From assembly GCA_904501675.1 (NCBI GenBank), contig CAJGCL010000049.1, positions 1 through 14,064 of the forward strand: a stretch of DNA of 14,064 nt, given 5' to 3'. Both the position numbers and the translations under genes were made by a program. Source of the stretch: Clostridiaceae bacterium (GTDB lineage Bacteria > Bacillota > Clostridia > Oscillospirales > Acutalibacteraceae). Position 1 is the first letter of the stretch. The number at the start of each line of letters is the position of its first letter. Of this stretch, positions 1 to 7,501 are shown piece after piece. The notes below the pieces were generated by a model, which was not told where the DNA came from, did not search any database, and saw only the letters and a list, made by a program, of their open reading frames with translations.

Positions 1-1
1 C

Positions 2-22
2 ACAGATTGGTTAGGTGCTTAA
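2..22 (+). CDS. 3' end of an unidentified upstream gene (partial)
   Basis: The first bases read in frame as T-D-W-L-G-A followed by a TAA stop at 20-22, one base before the ATG of the AroE-AroK gene. Such tight spacing is what the rest of this operon shows, so a coding tail of the preceding operon gene is likely. Six residues are too few to name it. Other aromatic-pathway genes absent here (aroB, aroC or pheA) are reasonable candidates by context only. Confidence 0.3.
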   Translation, partial: TDWLGA

Positions 23-23
23 A

Positions 24-1274
24 ATGGAATATGGTTGCATAGGTGAGCATTTAGGTCATAGCTTTTCTAAGGAAATACATAACGCTCTTACAGACTATGA
101 TTATCAGCTCAAAGAACTTACTCCGGATGATTTAAAGGTCTATATGACCGAAAAAGATTTTAAAGCAATTAACGTTACAATCCCTTACAAAAAGGATGTT
201 ATACCATTTCTTGATTGGATTTCTGATGAAGCTAAGACGATAGGTGCCGTTAATACAATTGTTAATAAAAACGGTAAGATTTACGGCTACAATACAGATT
301 TTTATGGTCTTAAAGCACTTATTGAAAGGCAAAATGTATCCCTTAGAGGTAAAAGTGTTGCAATTTTAGGCTCAGGCGGAACCTCAAATACTGCTGTTGC
401 TGTAGCTGAAAGTATGAAGGCTTTACCAGTGCTCAGAGTATCAAGAGAAAAAAAGGAAAGCTACATAACATACGATAAATTGTATGAAGCTTACAGCGAT
501 GTTGAAATTATAATAAACACAACTCCTTGCGGAATGTATCCCGATACGGGAAAATCTGCTGTGGAGCTTAATAAACTTCCCTGTGTTCAGGCGGTTTTTG
601 ATGCAGTTTATAATCCGCTATCCTCTCAACTTGTTGTTGATGCCAATGAACGTGGTATTACCGCTGTTGGTGGTCTTTATATGCTTGTTTCTCAGGCAGC
701 TTACGCGGTTGAAAAGTTTATTGATGCTCCCATAAATAATAGTAGAGTAGAAGAAGTTTTCAAAAAACTTTATAAAGATAAAATGAATATTGTACTTATA
801 GGTATGCCATCAAGCGGAAAAACATCTATAGGTGAAATTCTTTCTCAAAATCTTTCAAAAGATTTTGTGGATACAGATAATCTGATTGTTGAATCTGTTG
901 GTATGTCTATATCACATATCTTCTCAGAAAAAGGTGAATTCTTCTTCAGAGAAAAAGAAAATGAAATAATTTTTGAGATTTCAAAAGAAAATAAAAAGGT
1001 TATCGCAACAGGCGGTGGCGCAGTGCTTAATAAGAAAAATATTGAAGCCCTTAAGGGTAATGGCAGAGTTTATTTTATTGACAGACCACTGGAAATGCTT
1101 GTTGCTACAGGCGACAGACCGCTTTCAAGTAACAAAGCAGACCTTGAGAAAAGGTACAAAGAACGCTATACACTTTACACAGAATATGCCGATGTTATTG
1201 TTGACGGAACAGGTAGTGTTGAAGAGGTGGCAAAAAGAATCGAGGCAGATTTTTATGGATATACTTGTGATTAA
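24..1274 (+). CDS. Bifunctional shikimate dehydrogenase / shikimate kinase (AroE-AroK fusion)
   Basis: A 416-residue cytoplasmic protein that would catalyse two consecutive shikimate-pathway steps: NADPH reduction of 3-dehydroshikimate, then ATP phosphorylation of shikimate. Residues 1 to about 250 are AroE: the shikimate-binding HSFS near 12-15, a catalytic Lys56 in NVTIPYK, Asp92 in YNTD, and a nucleotide-binding GSGGTS at 116-121. From Met254 a complete shikimate kinase follows: Walker A GMPSSGKT (260-267), the DTD motif (283-285), FREKE, GGG and the GDRPL lid. ATG at 24 is preferred because AGGTG at 13-17 sits 6 nt upstream; an in-frame GTG at 15 lies inside that site. It overlaps aroQ by 20 nt. 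Seen: both domains complete in one frame. Inferred: both active. An internal start at 783 could also make free kinase. Confidence 0.93.
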   Translation: MEYGCIGEHLGHSFSKEIHNALTDYDYQLKELTPDDLKVYMTEKDFKAINVTIPYKKDVIPFLDWISDEAKTIGAVNTIVNKNGKIYGYNTDFYGLKALIERQNVSLRGKSVAILGSGGTSNTAVAVAESMKALPVLRVSREKKESYITYDKLYEAYSDVEIIINTTPCGMYPDTGKSAVELNKLPCVQAVFDAVYNPLSSQLVVDANERGITAVGGLYMLVSQAAYAVEKFIDAPINNSRVEEVFKKLYKDKMNIVLIGMPSSGKTSIGEILSQNLSKDFVDTDNLIVESVGMSISHIFSEKGEFFFREKENEIIFEISKENKKVIATGGGAVLNKKNIEALKGNGRVYFIDRPLEMLVATGDRPLSSNKADLEKRYKERYTLYTEYADVIVDGTGSVEEVAKRIEADFYGYTCD

Positions 1275-1683
1275 TGGCCCTAATATCAATATGCTTGGTA
1301 TAAGGGAGCCTGGTATTTATGGTAAAGAAACATATAGCTCGCTTGTTGAGAAAATAGAAACTTATGCAAAAGAAAAGAACGTATATGTGCGCTGCTTTCA
1401 GTCTAATCACGAGGGCGATATTGTAGATATGATTCAGTTTGCATATGGACTTTATGATGGTATCGTTATAAATCCGGGTGCATATACCCATACAAGTATC
1501 GCTATTTTAGATGCTCTTAAAGCTGTGTCAATTCCTGCAGTTGAGGTGCATATTTCAGATGTTTCTTCTCGCGAAGATTTTAGGAAGATAAGCTATATAA
1601 GAGAAGCTTGCTTCAAAACAATTTGTGGTAAGGGTACAGATGGGTATCTTGAAGCAATAGATTGTCTGATAGAAGGTAAATGA
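1255..1683 (+). CDS. aroQ: 3-dehydroquinate dehydratase, type II
   Basis: A 142-residue enzyme of the type II (dodecameric, non-Schiff-base) dehydroquinase family, converting 3-dehydroquinate to 3-dehydroshikimate, the substrate of the AroE domain encoded just upstream. Family marks are clear: GPNINMLG (8-15), Arg17, catalytic Tyr22, QSNHEGD (49-55), NPGAYTHTS (73-81) and His99 in EVHIS. Length matches the usual ~145. The frame is open further upstream, but ATG at 1255 begins exactly where homology begins and has GAGG at 1242-1245 as ribosome binding site inside the preceding gene, so the two are probably translationally coupled. One oddity is Asp102 where the motif is usually HxSN; I do not expect this to abolish activity. 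The symbol aroQ is also used for a chorismate mutase; that is not meant here. Confidence 0.96.
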   Translation: MDILVINGPNINMLGIREPGIYGKETYSSLVEKIETYAKEKNVYVRCFQSNHEGDIVDMIQFAYGLYDGIVINPGAYTHTSIAILDALKAVSIPAVEVHISDVSSREDFRKISYIREACFKTICGKGTDGYLEAIDCLIEGK

Positions 1684-1684
1684 T

Positions 1685-2887
1685 ATGAAAGCAATCTTTA
1701 AAGCGTATAAGCTTGAGGGGCGTGTAGGTGCACCGCCATCAAAGAGCTTAGCACACAGATATCTTATAGGTGCAGCACTATCAAAAGAAAAAAGCACAAT
1801 ATTAGGTGTTGATTATAGTGAAGATATTCTTGCAACAATTGATTGTCTTAAATCCTTGGGTGCCGAAATACATATTGATGGTGATACCGTTACTGTAAAT
1901 CCCGAGGGCTTTATGAAAACAACAGAGCGTGTGCTTGATTGCAGGGAAAGTGGCAGTACTCTAAGGTTTTTTATTCCAATTGCTTTGTGTCTTGGAAAAG
2001 AAATCACTTTTAAAGGTAGCCAAAGGCTTTTTCAAAGACCGCTTGATGTATATGAGGATTTATGCCGTAGCTACGGCTTCAAATTTGAAAAGACAGACTG
2101 CTCATTAACAGTTTGTGGTGAATTCAAAAGTGGTCAGTACGAAATAAGAGGCGATATAAGCAGTCAGTTTATTACAGGACTTATATTTTCTCTTGTGTAT
2201 CTCAATGAAGATTCATCTATTCGTGTTATTCCGCCTTTCGAGAGCAAGTCATATATAAATCTTACAATAGCTTCTTTAAAGGCGTTTGGAGTAAATATTG
2301 ATTTTGAAGATGAATTTAACATTTCTATAAAAAAATCATGTTTCAAATCTTTTTCAGGCAGGGTAGAGGGCGATTATTCAAATGCAGCCTTTCTTGATGC
2401 ATTTAATTATATAGGTTCAACTATTGTAATAGAAAATCTTAACGAAGACAGTGTTCAGGGTGATAAAGTATATAAAAAGTATTTTGAAGAAATATTAAAA
2501 GGCGTACCTGTTCTGGATATTTCTGATTGTCCCGACCTTGGTCCTGTGCTGATAGCCCTTGCGTCGATTAAAAATGGTGCAACACTTGTTGGTACAGAGC
2601 GTTTAAGCCTTAAGGAGAGCGACAGAGGGCAAGCTATGCACGAGGAGCTTTGTAAACTTTCGGGAGGGCTGATTTTTGGTGAGAATACAATAATAGTTCC
2701 AAAGCAGAATTTACAAAAAAGCACATCCTCTCTTAATGGGCACAACGACCATCGTATTGTTATGGCGTTATCTCTTATACTTTCAAAGTATGGTGGGGAA
2801 ATTGATGGCATAGAGGCAGTCAAAAAAAGCTATCCGGGATTTTTTGATGATATAAAAAATCTTGGAGCTGAGGTGAAAATACAGTGA
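1685..2887 (+). CDS. aroA: 3-phosphoshikimate 1-carboxyvinyltransferase (EPSP synthase)
   Basis: A 400-residue enzyme joining shikimate-3-phosphate and phosphoenolpyruvate, the step after the AroK domain and the classical target of glyphosate. Seen: PPSKSLAHR with Lys20 near the N-terminus, the SGSTLRF segment around residues 90-96 (the PEP/glyphosate loop), SSQFITG, DCPDLGPVL with Asp284, KESDR with Glu311 and Arg314, NDHRIVMA, and a C-terminal SYPGFF. These cover the catalytic set across both inverse alpha/beta domains. It is somewhat shorter than the usual ~425-430 residues. The loop differs from the GNAGTAMRP form of plant and enterobacterial enzymes; I cannot assign glyphosate tolerance from this. 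Start ATG lies one base after the aroQ stop, with AGAAGG at 1671-1676. The stop overlaps the tyrA GTG start (GTGA). Confidence 0.95.
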   Translation: MKAIFKAYKLEGRVGAPPSKSLAHRYLIGAALSKEKSTILGVDYSEDILATIDCLKSLGAEIHIDGDTVTVNPEGFMKTTERVLDCRESGSTLRFFIPIALCLGKEITFKGSQRLFQRPLDVYEDLCRSYGFKFEKTDCSLTVCGEFKSGQYEIRGDISSQFITGLIFSLVYLNEDSSIRVIPPFESKSYINLTIASLKAFGVNIDFEDEFNISIKKSCFKSFSGRVEGDYSNAAFLDAFNYIGSTIVIENLNEDSVQGDKVYKKYFEEILKGVPVLDISDCPDLGPVLIALASIKNGATLVGTERLSLKESDRGQAMHEELCKLSGGLIFGENTIIVPKQNLQKSTSSLNGHNDHRIVMALSLILSKYGGEIDGIEAVKKSYPGFFDDIKNLGAEVKIQ

Positions 2888-3741
2888 TAGTAAATATAAA
2901 CAAAAGAATATTAATAGTTGGTCTCGGTCTTTTAGGCGGTAGCTATGCCAGAATTTTAAAAAGATTCGGATTTCACATAAGCGCTATAACAAAGGAGCAA
3001 AGCTCTATAGATTATGCATTAAAAGAAGGCTTGATTGATGAGGGTTCAATTGAACTTGATGAAAGAATAATAGGTGAAGCAGATATAGTAATATTCGCTT
3101 TATACCCTCATATCTTTGTTGAGTGGATTGAGAAAAATCAGGCTCTTTTAAAGAGCGGAGCACTTATCACAGACGTAACAGGCATTAAGTGTAGTATAGT
3201 GTATAAGGTGCAGGGAATTCTTCGTCCCGACGTAGAATTTATAGCAGCTCATCCAATGGCAGGTCGTGAGGTTTCGGGCGTAGAAAACAGTACAGATAAA
3301 CTGTTTACAGGTGCAAACTACATTGTTACACCTACAGCTAAAAATACACCTGAAGCGATCAATACCTGTATGGAGTTAGGCAGATTGCTGGGCTTTTCAA
3401 ATGTTACAACTCTTTCACCTGAAGAGCACGATGAAATGATAGGCTTCCTTTCTCAGCTTACCCATTGTATAGCCATTACTCTTATGACATGCAATGATAA
3501 AGAGAATCTTGAAAAGTTTACAGGCGACTCCTTCAGAGACCTTACCCGAATAGCTCGTATTAACGATATAATGTGGAGCGAGCTGTTTATCGAAAACAAA
3601 TCTGCACTTCTTGAGCAGATGAATAATTTTATTGATAAATTTATAGAACTAAAAACAATGCTTGAAACAGAAAACGTTGAAGAAATGAGAAAAATGATGC
3701 GCAATTCAACCGAGCGCAGAGCATTATTTGATAAAAAGTAG
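2884..3741 (+). CDS. tyrA: Prephenate dehydrogenase
   Basis: A 285-residue NAD(P)-dependent dehydrogenase that oxidatively decarboxylates prephenate to 4-hydroxyphenylpyruvate, committing chorismate to tyrosine. The N-terminus is a Rossmann fold with GLGLLG (Gly13, Gly15, Gly18). AAHPMAGRE (His123) and the helical-domain TH motif (His194) match TyrA family active-site motifs, and TGDSFRDLTRIA is a conserved helix of the dimerisation domain. There is no chorismate mutase domain and no C-terminal ACT domain, so this is the short monofunctional form without an obvious built-in tyrosine-sensing module. The start is GTG at 2884, overlapping the aroA stop by 4 nt, with AGGTG at 2871-2875. Specificity for prephenate rather than arogenate is assumed from family, not visible. 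Confidence 0.93.
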   Translation: MIVNINKRILIVGLGLLGGSYARILKRFGFHISAITKEQSSIDYALKEGLIDEGSIELDERIIGEADIVIFALYPHIFVEWIEKNQALLKSGALITDVTGIKCSIVYKVQGILRPDVEFIAAHPMAGREVSGVENSTDKLFTGANYIVTPTAKNTPEAINTCMELGRLLGFSNVTTLSPEEHDEMIGFLSQLTHCIAITLMTCNDKENLEKFTGDSFRDLTRIARINDIMWSELFIENKSALLEQMNNFIDKFIELKTMLETENVEEMRKMMRNSTERRALFDKK

Positions 3742-3757
3742 TTTGGGAGGCATAAAA

Positions 3758-4786
3758 ATGAGTATGAATTTCAAAAGAAAACTCCCTATTCCCATGGATA
3801 TTAAAGAACAGTTTCCTTTAACTATGGCAATGGCGGATCAGAAAGCAAAAAATGATGCAGAAATCAAAAAGGTTTTTACAGGTGAATCAGATAAGATTAT
3901 ACTTGTTATCGGCCCTTGCTCAGCAGATTCAAAGGAGCCAGTGCTTGAGTATATTTCACGTCTTGCAGAGATTCGTGAAAAGGTCAAGGATAAAATTGTT
4001 ATAATCCCAAGAATATATACAGGTAAGCCTCGTACAACAGGTGCAGGCTATAAGGGTATGCTTCACCAGCCAGACCCTAACGAAAAGCCTGATATGCTTC
4101 ACGGAATTATCGCCATAAGAGATTTGCATATGTGTGCTTTAAGTGAATATGGCTTCTCTTGTGCTGATGAGATGCTTTACCCTGCAAATTTCAGATATCT
4201 TTCAGATATACTTTCATATGTTGCGGTTGGTGCGCGTTCTGTAGAAAATCAGGAGCATAGACTTACCTCAAGTGGTTTTGATATTCCTGTTGGTATGAAA
4301 AACCCTACAGGTGGCGATCTTTCTATTATGATGAACGCAATCACAGCAGCGCAGAGCAGTCATACATTTATTTATCGTGGTTGGGAGGTTGAGAGTGAGG
4401 GCAATCCGCTCGCACACGCTATTATGCGCGGACTTGTGGACAGAGATGGTCATAATATCTCGAACTACCATTATGAAGACCTTGCAAATTTAAGTAATGA
4501 ATATGCTAAGGCCGGCCTTAAAAATCCCGCTTGCATTGTTGATACAAACCACGCAAACTCAGGCAAAAAGCACCTTGAGCAGATTCGTATTGCAAAGGAT
4601 GTTATGTATAGTCGCGCTCATAATGATGATATTAAAAAGCTTGTAAAGGGCTTTATGATTGAAAGCTATATTGAAGATGGTGCTCAGAAAATAGGGGATG
4701 GCGTTTACGGTAAATCAATAACCGACCCATGTCTTGGCTGGGAGAAAACAGAACGCCTTATTCTCGATATAGCAGAGCAAGTTTGA
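3758..4786 (+). CDS. 3-deoxy-7-phosphoheptulonate synthase (DAHP synthase, class I AroG/F/H type)
   Basis: A 342-residue enzyme for the first committed step of the shikimate pathway, condensing PEP with erythrose-4-phosphate. The metal-ligand set of class I enzymes can be traced: Cys54 in GPCSA, His265 in NHANSGK, Glu302 in MIES and Asp323 in ITDPC. Substrate-binding KPRTT is at 90-94. Length and motifs match the enterobacterial AroF/AroG/AroH subtype rather than the shorter AroA(Q)-type. The frame is open to a TTG at 3728, but ATG at 3758 is preferred because GGGAGG (3745-3750) sits 7 nt upstream. Feedback specificity (Phe, Tyr or Trp) cannot be decided from the sequence, so no single symbol is given. 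It is the last gene of the operon, placing the entry enzyme under the same transcript as later steps. Confidence 0.95.
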   Translation: MSMNFKRKLPIPMDIKEQFPLTMAMADQKAKNDAEIKKVFTGESDKIILVIGPCSADSKEPVLEYISRLAEIREKVKDKIVIIPRIYTGKPRTTGAGYKGMLHQPDPNEKPDMLHGIIAIRDLHMCALSEYGFSCADEMLYPANFRYLSDILSYVAVGARSVENQEHRLTSSGFDIPVGMKNPTGGDLSIMMNAITAAQSSHTFIYRGWEVESEGNPLAHAIMRGLVDRDGHNISNYHYEDLANLSNEYAKAGLKNPACIVDTNHANSGKKHLEQIRIAKDVMYSRAHNDDIKKLVKGFMIESYIEDGAQKIGDGVYGKSITDPCLGWEKTERLILDIAEQV

Positions 4787-4819
4787 TAATATGAATTATA
4801 AATTTAGGCAAAAAGAAAT

Positions 4820-4848
4820 CCCCGTAACACATTGTTACGGGGGTTTTT
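4820..4848. terminator. Bidirectional intrinsic terminator between the aro operon and rpsT
   Basis: A perfect 10-bp stem (4820-4829 with 4833-4842, loop CAT) is followed by GTTTTT on the plus strand and preceded by an A-rich run that gives a T-rich tail on the minus strand. It lies 33 nt after the DAHP synthase stop and 26 nt after the rpsT stop, so it can end both convergent transcripts. Confidence 0.9.
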
Positions 4849-4868
4849 CTTCATCTCAAAAAGTTAAA

Positions 4869-5129
4869 TTAGTTTGACTTGTTGAGCTTATTTACGAGCT
4901 GTGACTTCTTGTGAGCTGCGTTGTTCTTATGAAGAAGACCTTTAGCAGCTGCCTGGTCAAGCTTCTTAACAGCAACCTTAACAGCTTCTGCCTTGTTAGC
5001 ATCACCTGATTCGATAGCTGCGTTTGCTTTCTTAATAGCAGTTTTGAGAGCTGAGTTTGTAGCCTTGTTTCTCGCAGCCTTTGTTGCATTAACAAGAACT
5101 CTCTTCTTTGCAGATTTAATGTTTGCCAT
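4869..5129 (-). CDS. rpsT: Small ribosomal subunit protein bS20
   Basis: An 86-residue, strongly basic, alanine- and lysine-rich protein beginning MANIKSAKKR, the standard S20 opening, and containing the conserved KGLLHKNNAAHKKSQLV segment near the C-terminus. S20 binds 16S rRNA as an early assembly protein of the 30S subunit. The frame extends four codons upstream, but the ATG at 5129 is the S20 start and has a near-ideal AGGAGGTG site (5139-5147 on the plus strand), 9 nt away. It has its own promoter and a shared terminator. It is read towards the aro operon, and the pyrophosphatase gene lies upstream in the same direction. Confidence 0.98.
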   Translation of the reverse strand: MANIKSAKKRVLVNATKAARNKATNSALKTAIKKANAAIESGDANKAEAVKVAVKKLDQAAAKGLLHKNNAAHKKSQLVNKLNKSN

Positions 5130-5168
5130 TCGCGTGAGCACCTCCTTTTTTCATTCATACATTCACAT

Positions 5169-5197
5169 ATAGTATCATAAACATACTTTAATTGCAA
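5169..5197 (-). promoter_or_regulatory. Promoter of rpsT
   Basis: On the minus strand, TTGCAA (5192-5197) and TACTAT (5169-5174) are separated by 17 nt, with TG one base before the -10 (extended -10). It lies about 40 nt upstream of the rpsT start codon, which fits a short leader carrying the strong ribosome binding site. Confidence 0.7.
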
Positions 5198-5229
5198 GTG
5201 ATTTTTAAAGAAAAATAGAGAAATTTATC

Positions 5230-5760
5230 TTATTTTTCAAATTTTTCCTTATATGCTTCAATAGCATCTTCAATAATAGAAACAGCGTCCAGAACGCCCT
5301 TAACCTCGTCGATAGCAGTTTCCTTGCTTTCAAGGGTTTTGTATACAGAGAAAAAGTGCTTCATTTCGTCAAAAACATGGGGTGGAAGCTGGCTTATATC
5401 CTTGTATGTATTGTATGTTGGGTCATTAAAAGGGATTGAAATAATCTTATCGTCAGCAGCACCGTTATCAAGCATTGTAATAACGCCTATAGGGTAACAT
5501 TCAACTATTGCCATAGGCTCAATCTGTTCTGAGCAAAGCACAAGAACATCGAGTGGGTCATTATCCTTTGCGTAGGTTCTTGGAATGAAACCATAGTTTG
5601 CAGGGTAGTGTGTAGATGTGTAAAGCACACGGTCAAGCCTTAAAAGACCGGTTTCCTTATCAAGCTCATATTTCATCTTGCTGCCCTTGCTGATTTCAAT
5701 AACAGCAGCATACGATGAGCGGGATATTCTTTCCGGATTTATATCATGCCATATATTCAT
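5230..5760 (-). CDS. ppa: Inorganic pyrophosphatase, family I
   Basis: A 176-residue soluble enzyme hydrolysing pyrophosphate to two phosphates with magnesium, pulling biosynthetic reactions forward. The family I signature is intact: Asp66-Asn-Asp68-Pro-Leu-Asp71, together with Glu22, Lys30 and Glu32 in EISKGSKMKYE, Arg44 and Tyr56 in HYPANYGFIP. Length matches the bacterial ~175-residue form, and no CBS or membrane domains are attached. The ATG at 5760 has GAGG (5769-5772 on the plus strand) 8 nt upstream and a consensus promoter just beyond. No hairpin is visible between its stop and rpsT, so some read-through into rpsT is possible. Confidence 0.96.
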   Translation of the reverse strand: MNIWHDINPERISRSSYAAVIEISKGSKMKYELDKETGLLRLDRVLYTSTHYPANYGFIPRTYAKDNDPLDVLVLCSEQIEPMAIVECYPIGVITMLDNGAADDKIISIPFNDPTYNTYKDISQLPPHVFDEMKHFFSVYKTLESKETAIDEVKGVLDAVSIIEDAIEAYKEKFEK

Positions 5761-5801
5761 AAATTTCGCCTCGAATCCTGATTTGCTTATTAAACAATTG
5801 T

Positions 5802-5830
5802 ATTATAAAACTATTTTTCGTAAAAATCAA
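5802..5830 (-). promoter_or_regulatory. Promoter of the pyrophosphatase gene
   Basis: On the minus strand TTGATT (5825-5830) and a perfect TATAAT (5802-5807) are 17 nt apart. The predicted leader is about 35 nt. It is divergent from the pepD promoter, about 70 bp away. The AT-rich stretch between the two -35 boxes (5831-5899) holds no gene. Confidence 0.75.
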
Positions 5831-5899
5831 CATATTTTAGGTAATTTTATTGTTGAATATTACTTGTTTGTGTCAACTTGTTTTAACAGATATTTATTA

Positions 5900-5928
5900 T
5901 TGATATGATTAACCGGTTATGGTATAAT
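5900..5928 (+). promoter_or_regulatory. Promoter of pepD with a palindrome in the spacer
   Basis: TTGATA (5900-5905) and TATAAT (5923-5928) are 17 nt apart, and TG precedes the -10 by one base (extended -10). The spacer carries a perfect 10-bp palindrome TAACCGGTTA (5910-5919), a position where a bound repressor would block polymerase. The boxes are seen directly; any regulator is inference. Confidence 0.75.
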
Positions 5929-5967
5929 TCATAAGTCTAAAGTTCACTTTATAAGGGTGGTAATTAT

Positions 5968-7407
5968 ATGAAGCTTTCAAACTTAGAACCAAAACGTGTT
6001 TTTCATTATTTCGAAAAAATATGTTCCATTCCTCATGGCTCAGGGGATATGAAAAGAATAGCCGATTTCTGCGAGGAGTTTGCAAAAGAAAATTTTTTCA
6101 GATATATCCGTGATAATTCTGATAATGTAGTAATTTTCAAGCCTGCATCACAGGGGTACGAAAACGCTGAACCAGTAATTCTTCAAGGTCATCTCGATAT
6201 GGTGTGCCAGAAATCAGAAAACACAGAAATTGATTTTTCTGCTGAATGTATAAGACCATATATTGATGGTGATTTTGTAAAAGCAGAGGGTACAACTCTT
6301 GGTGCAGATAACGGTATTGCTGTTGCAATGATTCTTGCAATACTTGAAAACAAAGATTATAAGCATCCGCCAATTGAAGCAATTTTTACTGTTGACGAGG
6401 AAATAGGTCTTCTCGGTGCAGGAAGCCTTGATTGCTCTGTTCTTAAGGGTAAAAAGATGATCAACCTTGACTCAGAGGAAGATAATATAGTTACTGTTTC
6501 CTGTGCAGGTGGCAGATACTTCAAAGTGAATCTTCCGTTTAATAGAATGAAAAAAACAGGATATCCTGTTTCGCTTATTCTTAAAGGACTTCAGGGAGGA
6601 CATTCAGGTGTTGAAATCCATAAGGGCAGGGTGAATGCCAATATCCTTATGGGTAGAGTTTTAAATCATTTCAGAGACAATAACGGTGTTAACCTTATTT
6701 CAGTTGATGGTGGAGATAAAGCGAACGCTATAACTAACCTTTGTATTGCAAAGCTTCTTGTTGAAGATAAAGATGCTTTCCTGAATAAATCAGAAGCATA
6801 CCTTCAATCAATAAAAGCGGAAATTTTTGCAAGAGAGCCTGAGTTCTTCTATGAAATCGCAGTTGCAGATAGTGAGGATGCATTTGTTTTACCTGAAGAA
6901 ACAAAAAAAGCTGTTATACGTTCACTTGTTACATCTCCTCAGGGTGTTGTTGATATGAGCGCAGAAATAGAAGGTCTTGTTGAAACCTCAATGAATCTGG
7001 GCATACTTAAAACAAATGAGGATAGCATACTTTTCCATTATTCATTCAGAAGCAATAAGAAAACTGCTATAGATTTTCTTCAGGATAAAATGACAGCATT
7101 TTTCAGTAATGTTCCCTGTGAAATTGAAGTTTCAGGCAGCTATCCATCCTGGGAGTATAAAGCGGACTCTCCTTTAAGAGAGTTGTATTGCAGCTGTTAC
7201 CGTGATCACTATGGTGCAGATGCTAATGTTGAGGCAATTCATGCAGGTCTTGAATGTGGTGTGTTTGACTCCAAAATTGAGAATCTTGATTGTATTTCCG
7301 TTGGACCGAATATGTTTGATGTTCATACCTTCAATGAGCGTTTGAGTATATCTTCAACAGAAAATTTGTTTAAGGTTGTTGTAGCTGTTTTGGAGAAAAG
7401 TATATAA
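5968..7407 (+). CDS. pepD: Xaa-His dipeptidase (aminoacyl-histidine dipeptidase), M20 family
   Basis: A 479-residue cytoplasmic dipeptidase of the PepD/M20C group (485 residues in E. coli), a two-metal hydrolase cutting Xaa-His and other dipeptides. The metal and catalytic residues are visible: His75 and Asp77 in QGHLDM, bridging Asp114 in GADNG, Glu144-Glu145 in VDEE, Asp168 in NLDSEE, HAGLECG near 429-435 and His453 in VHTFNE. The LQGGHSG segment marks the start of the lid/dimerisation domain. No signal peptide is seen. The ATG has AAGGGTGG (5953-5960) 7 nt upstream and a consensus promoter. It sits directly before an oligopeptide transporter, so its likely substrates are imported peptides. 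No terminator separates the two, although the transporter also has its own promoter. Confidence 0.94.
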   Translation: MKLSNLEPKRVFHYFEKICSIPHGSGDMKRIADFCEEFAKENFFRYIRDNSDNVVIFKPASQGYENAEPVILQGHLDMVCQKSENTEIDFSAECIRPYIDGDFVKAEGTTLGADNGIAVAMILAILENKDYKHPPIEAIFTVDEEIGLLGAGSLDCSVLKGKKMINLDSEEDNIVTVSCAGGRYFKVNLPFNRMKKTGYPVSLILKGLQGGHSGVEIHKGRVNANILMGRVLNHFRDNNGVNLISVDGGDKANAITNLCIAKLLVEDKDAFLNKSEAYLQSIKAEIFAREPEFFYEIAVADSEDAFVLPEETKKAVIRSLVTSPQGVVDMSAEIEGLVETSMNLGILKTNEDSILFHYSFRSNKKTAIDFLQDKMTAFFSNVPCEIEVSGSYPSWEYKADSPLRELYCSCYRDHYGADANVEAIHAGLECGVFDSKIENLDCISVGPNMFDVHTFNERLSISSTENLFKVVVAVLEKSI

Positions 7408-7411
7408 AATA

Positions 7412-7441
7412 TTGACTGTTGCTTGCTTTTTATGATATAAT
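7412..7441 (+). promoter_or_regulatory. Promoter of the OPT transporter gene
   Basis: TTGACT (7412-7417) and TATAAT (7436-7441) are 18 nt apart, with TG one base before the -10. It starts just after the pepD stop codon. A transcript from here would begin near 7448, leaving about 54 nt of leader before the preferred ATG at 7502. Confidence 0.75.
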
Positions 7442-7469
7442 CAGCAGGCTTGTGCAAAAATGAAATTGT

Positions 7470-7485
7470 CTGCAGGTTACTGCAG
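7470..7485 (+). repeat. Small hairpin in the OPT transporter leader
   Basis: CTGCAG, a four-base loop GTTA, and CTGCAG form a perfect 6-bp hairpin that ends 7 nt before the GGAG ribosome binding site (7493-7496). It could affect initiation or mRNA stability; no ligand-binding structure is evident. Confidence 0.45.
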
Positions 7486-7501
7486 AAAGATTGGAGAATT
7501 T

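Noticed and set aside
973..1254. Upstream extension of the aroQ reading frame
   Set aside because: It overlaps the shikimate kinase domain in another frame, and homology to type II dehydroquinase starts precisely at 1255.
4892..5197. Minus-strand frame of 101 codons overlapping rpsT
   Set aside because: A shadow frame of the lysine- and alanine-rich S20 gene, which is unmistakable in the other frame.
7460..7501. Upstream ATG as start of the OPT transporter
   Set aside because: It has no ribosome binding site and lies only about 10 nt from the predicted transcription start, whereas ATG 7502 has GGAG at 5 nt.
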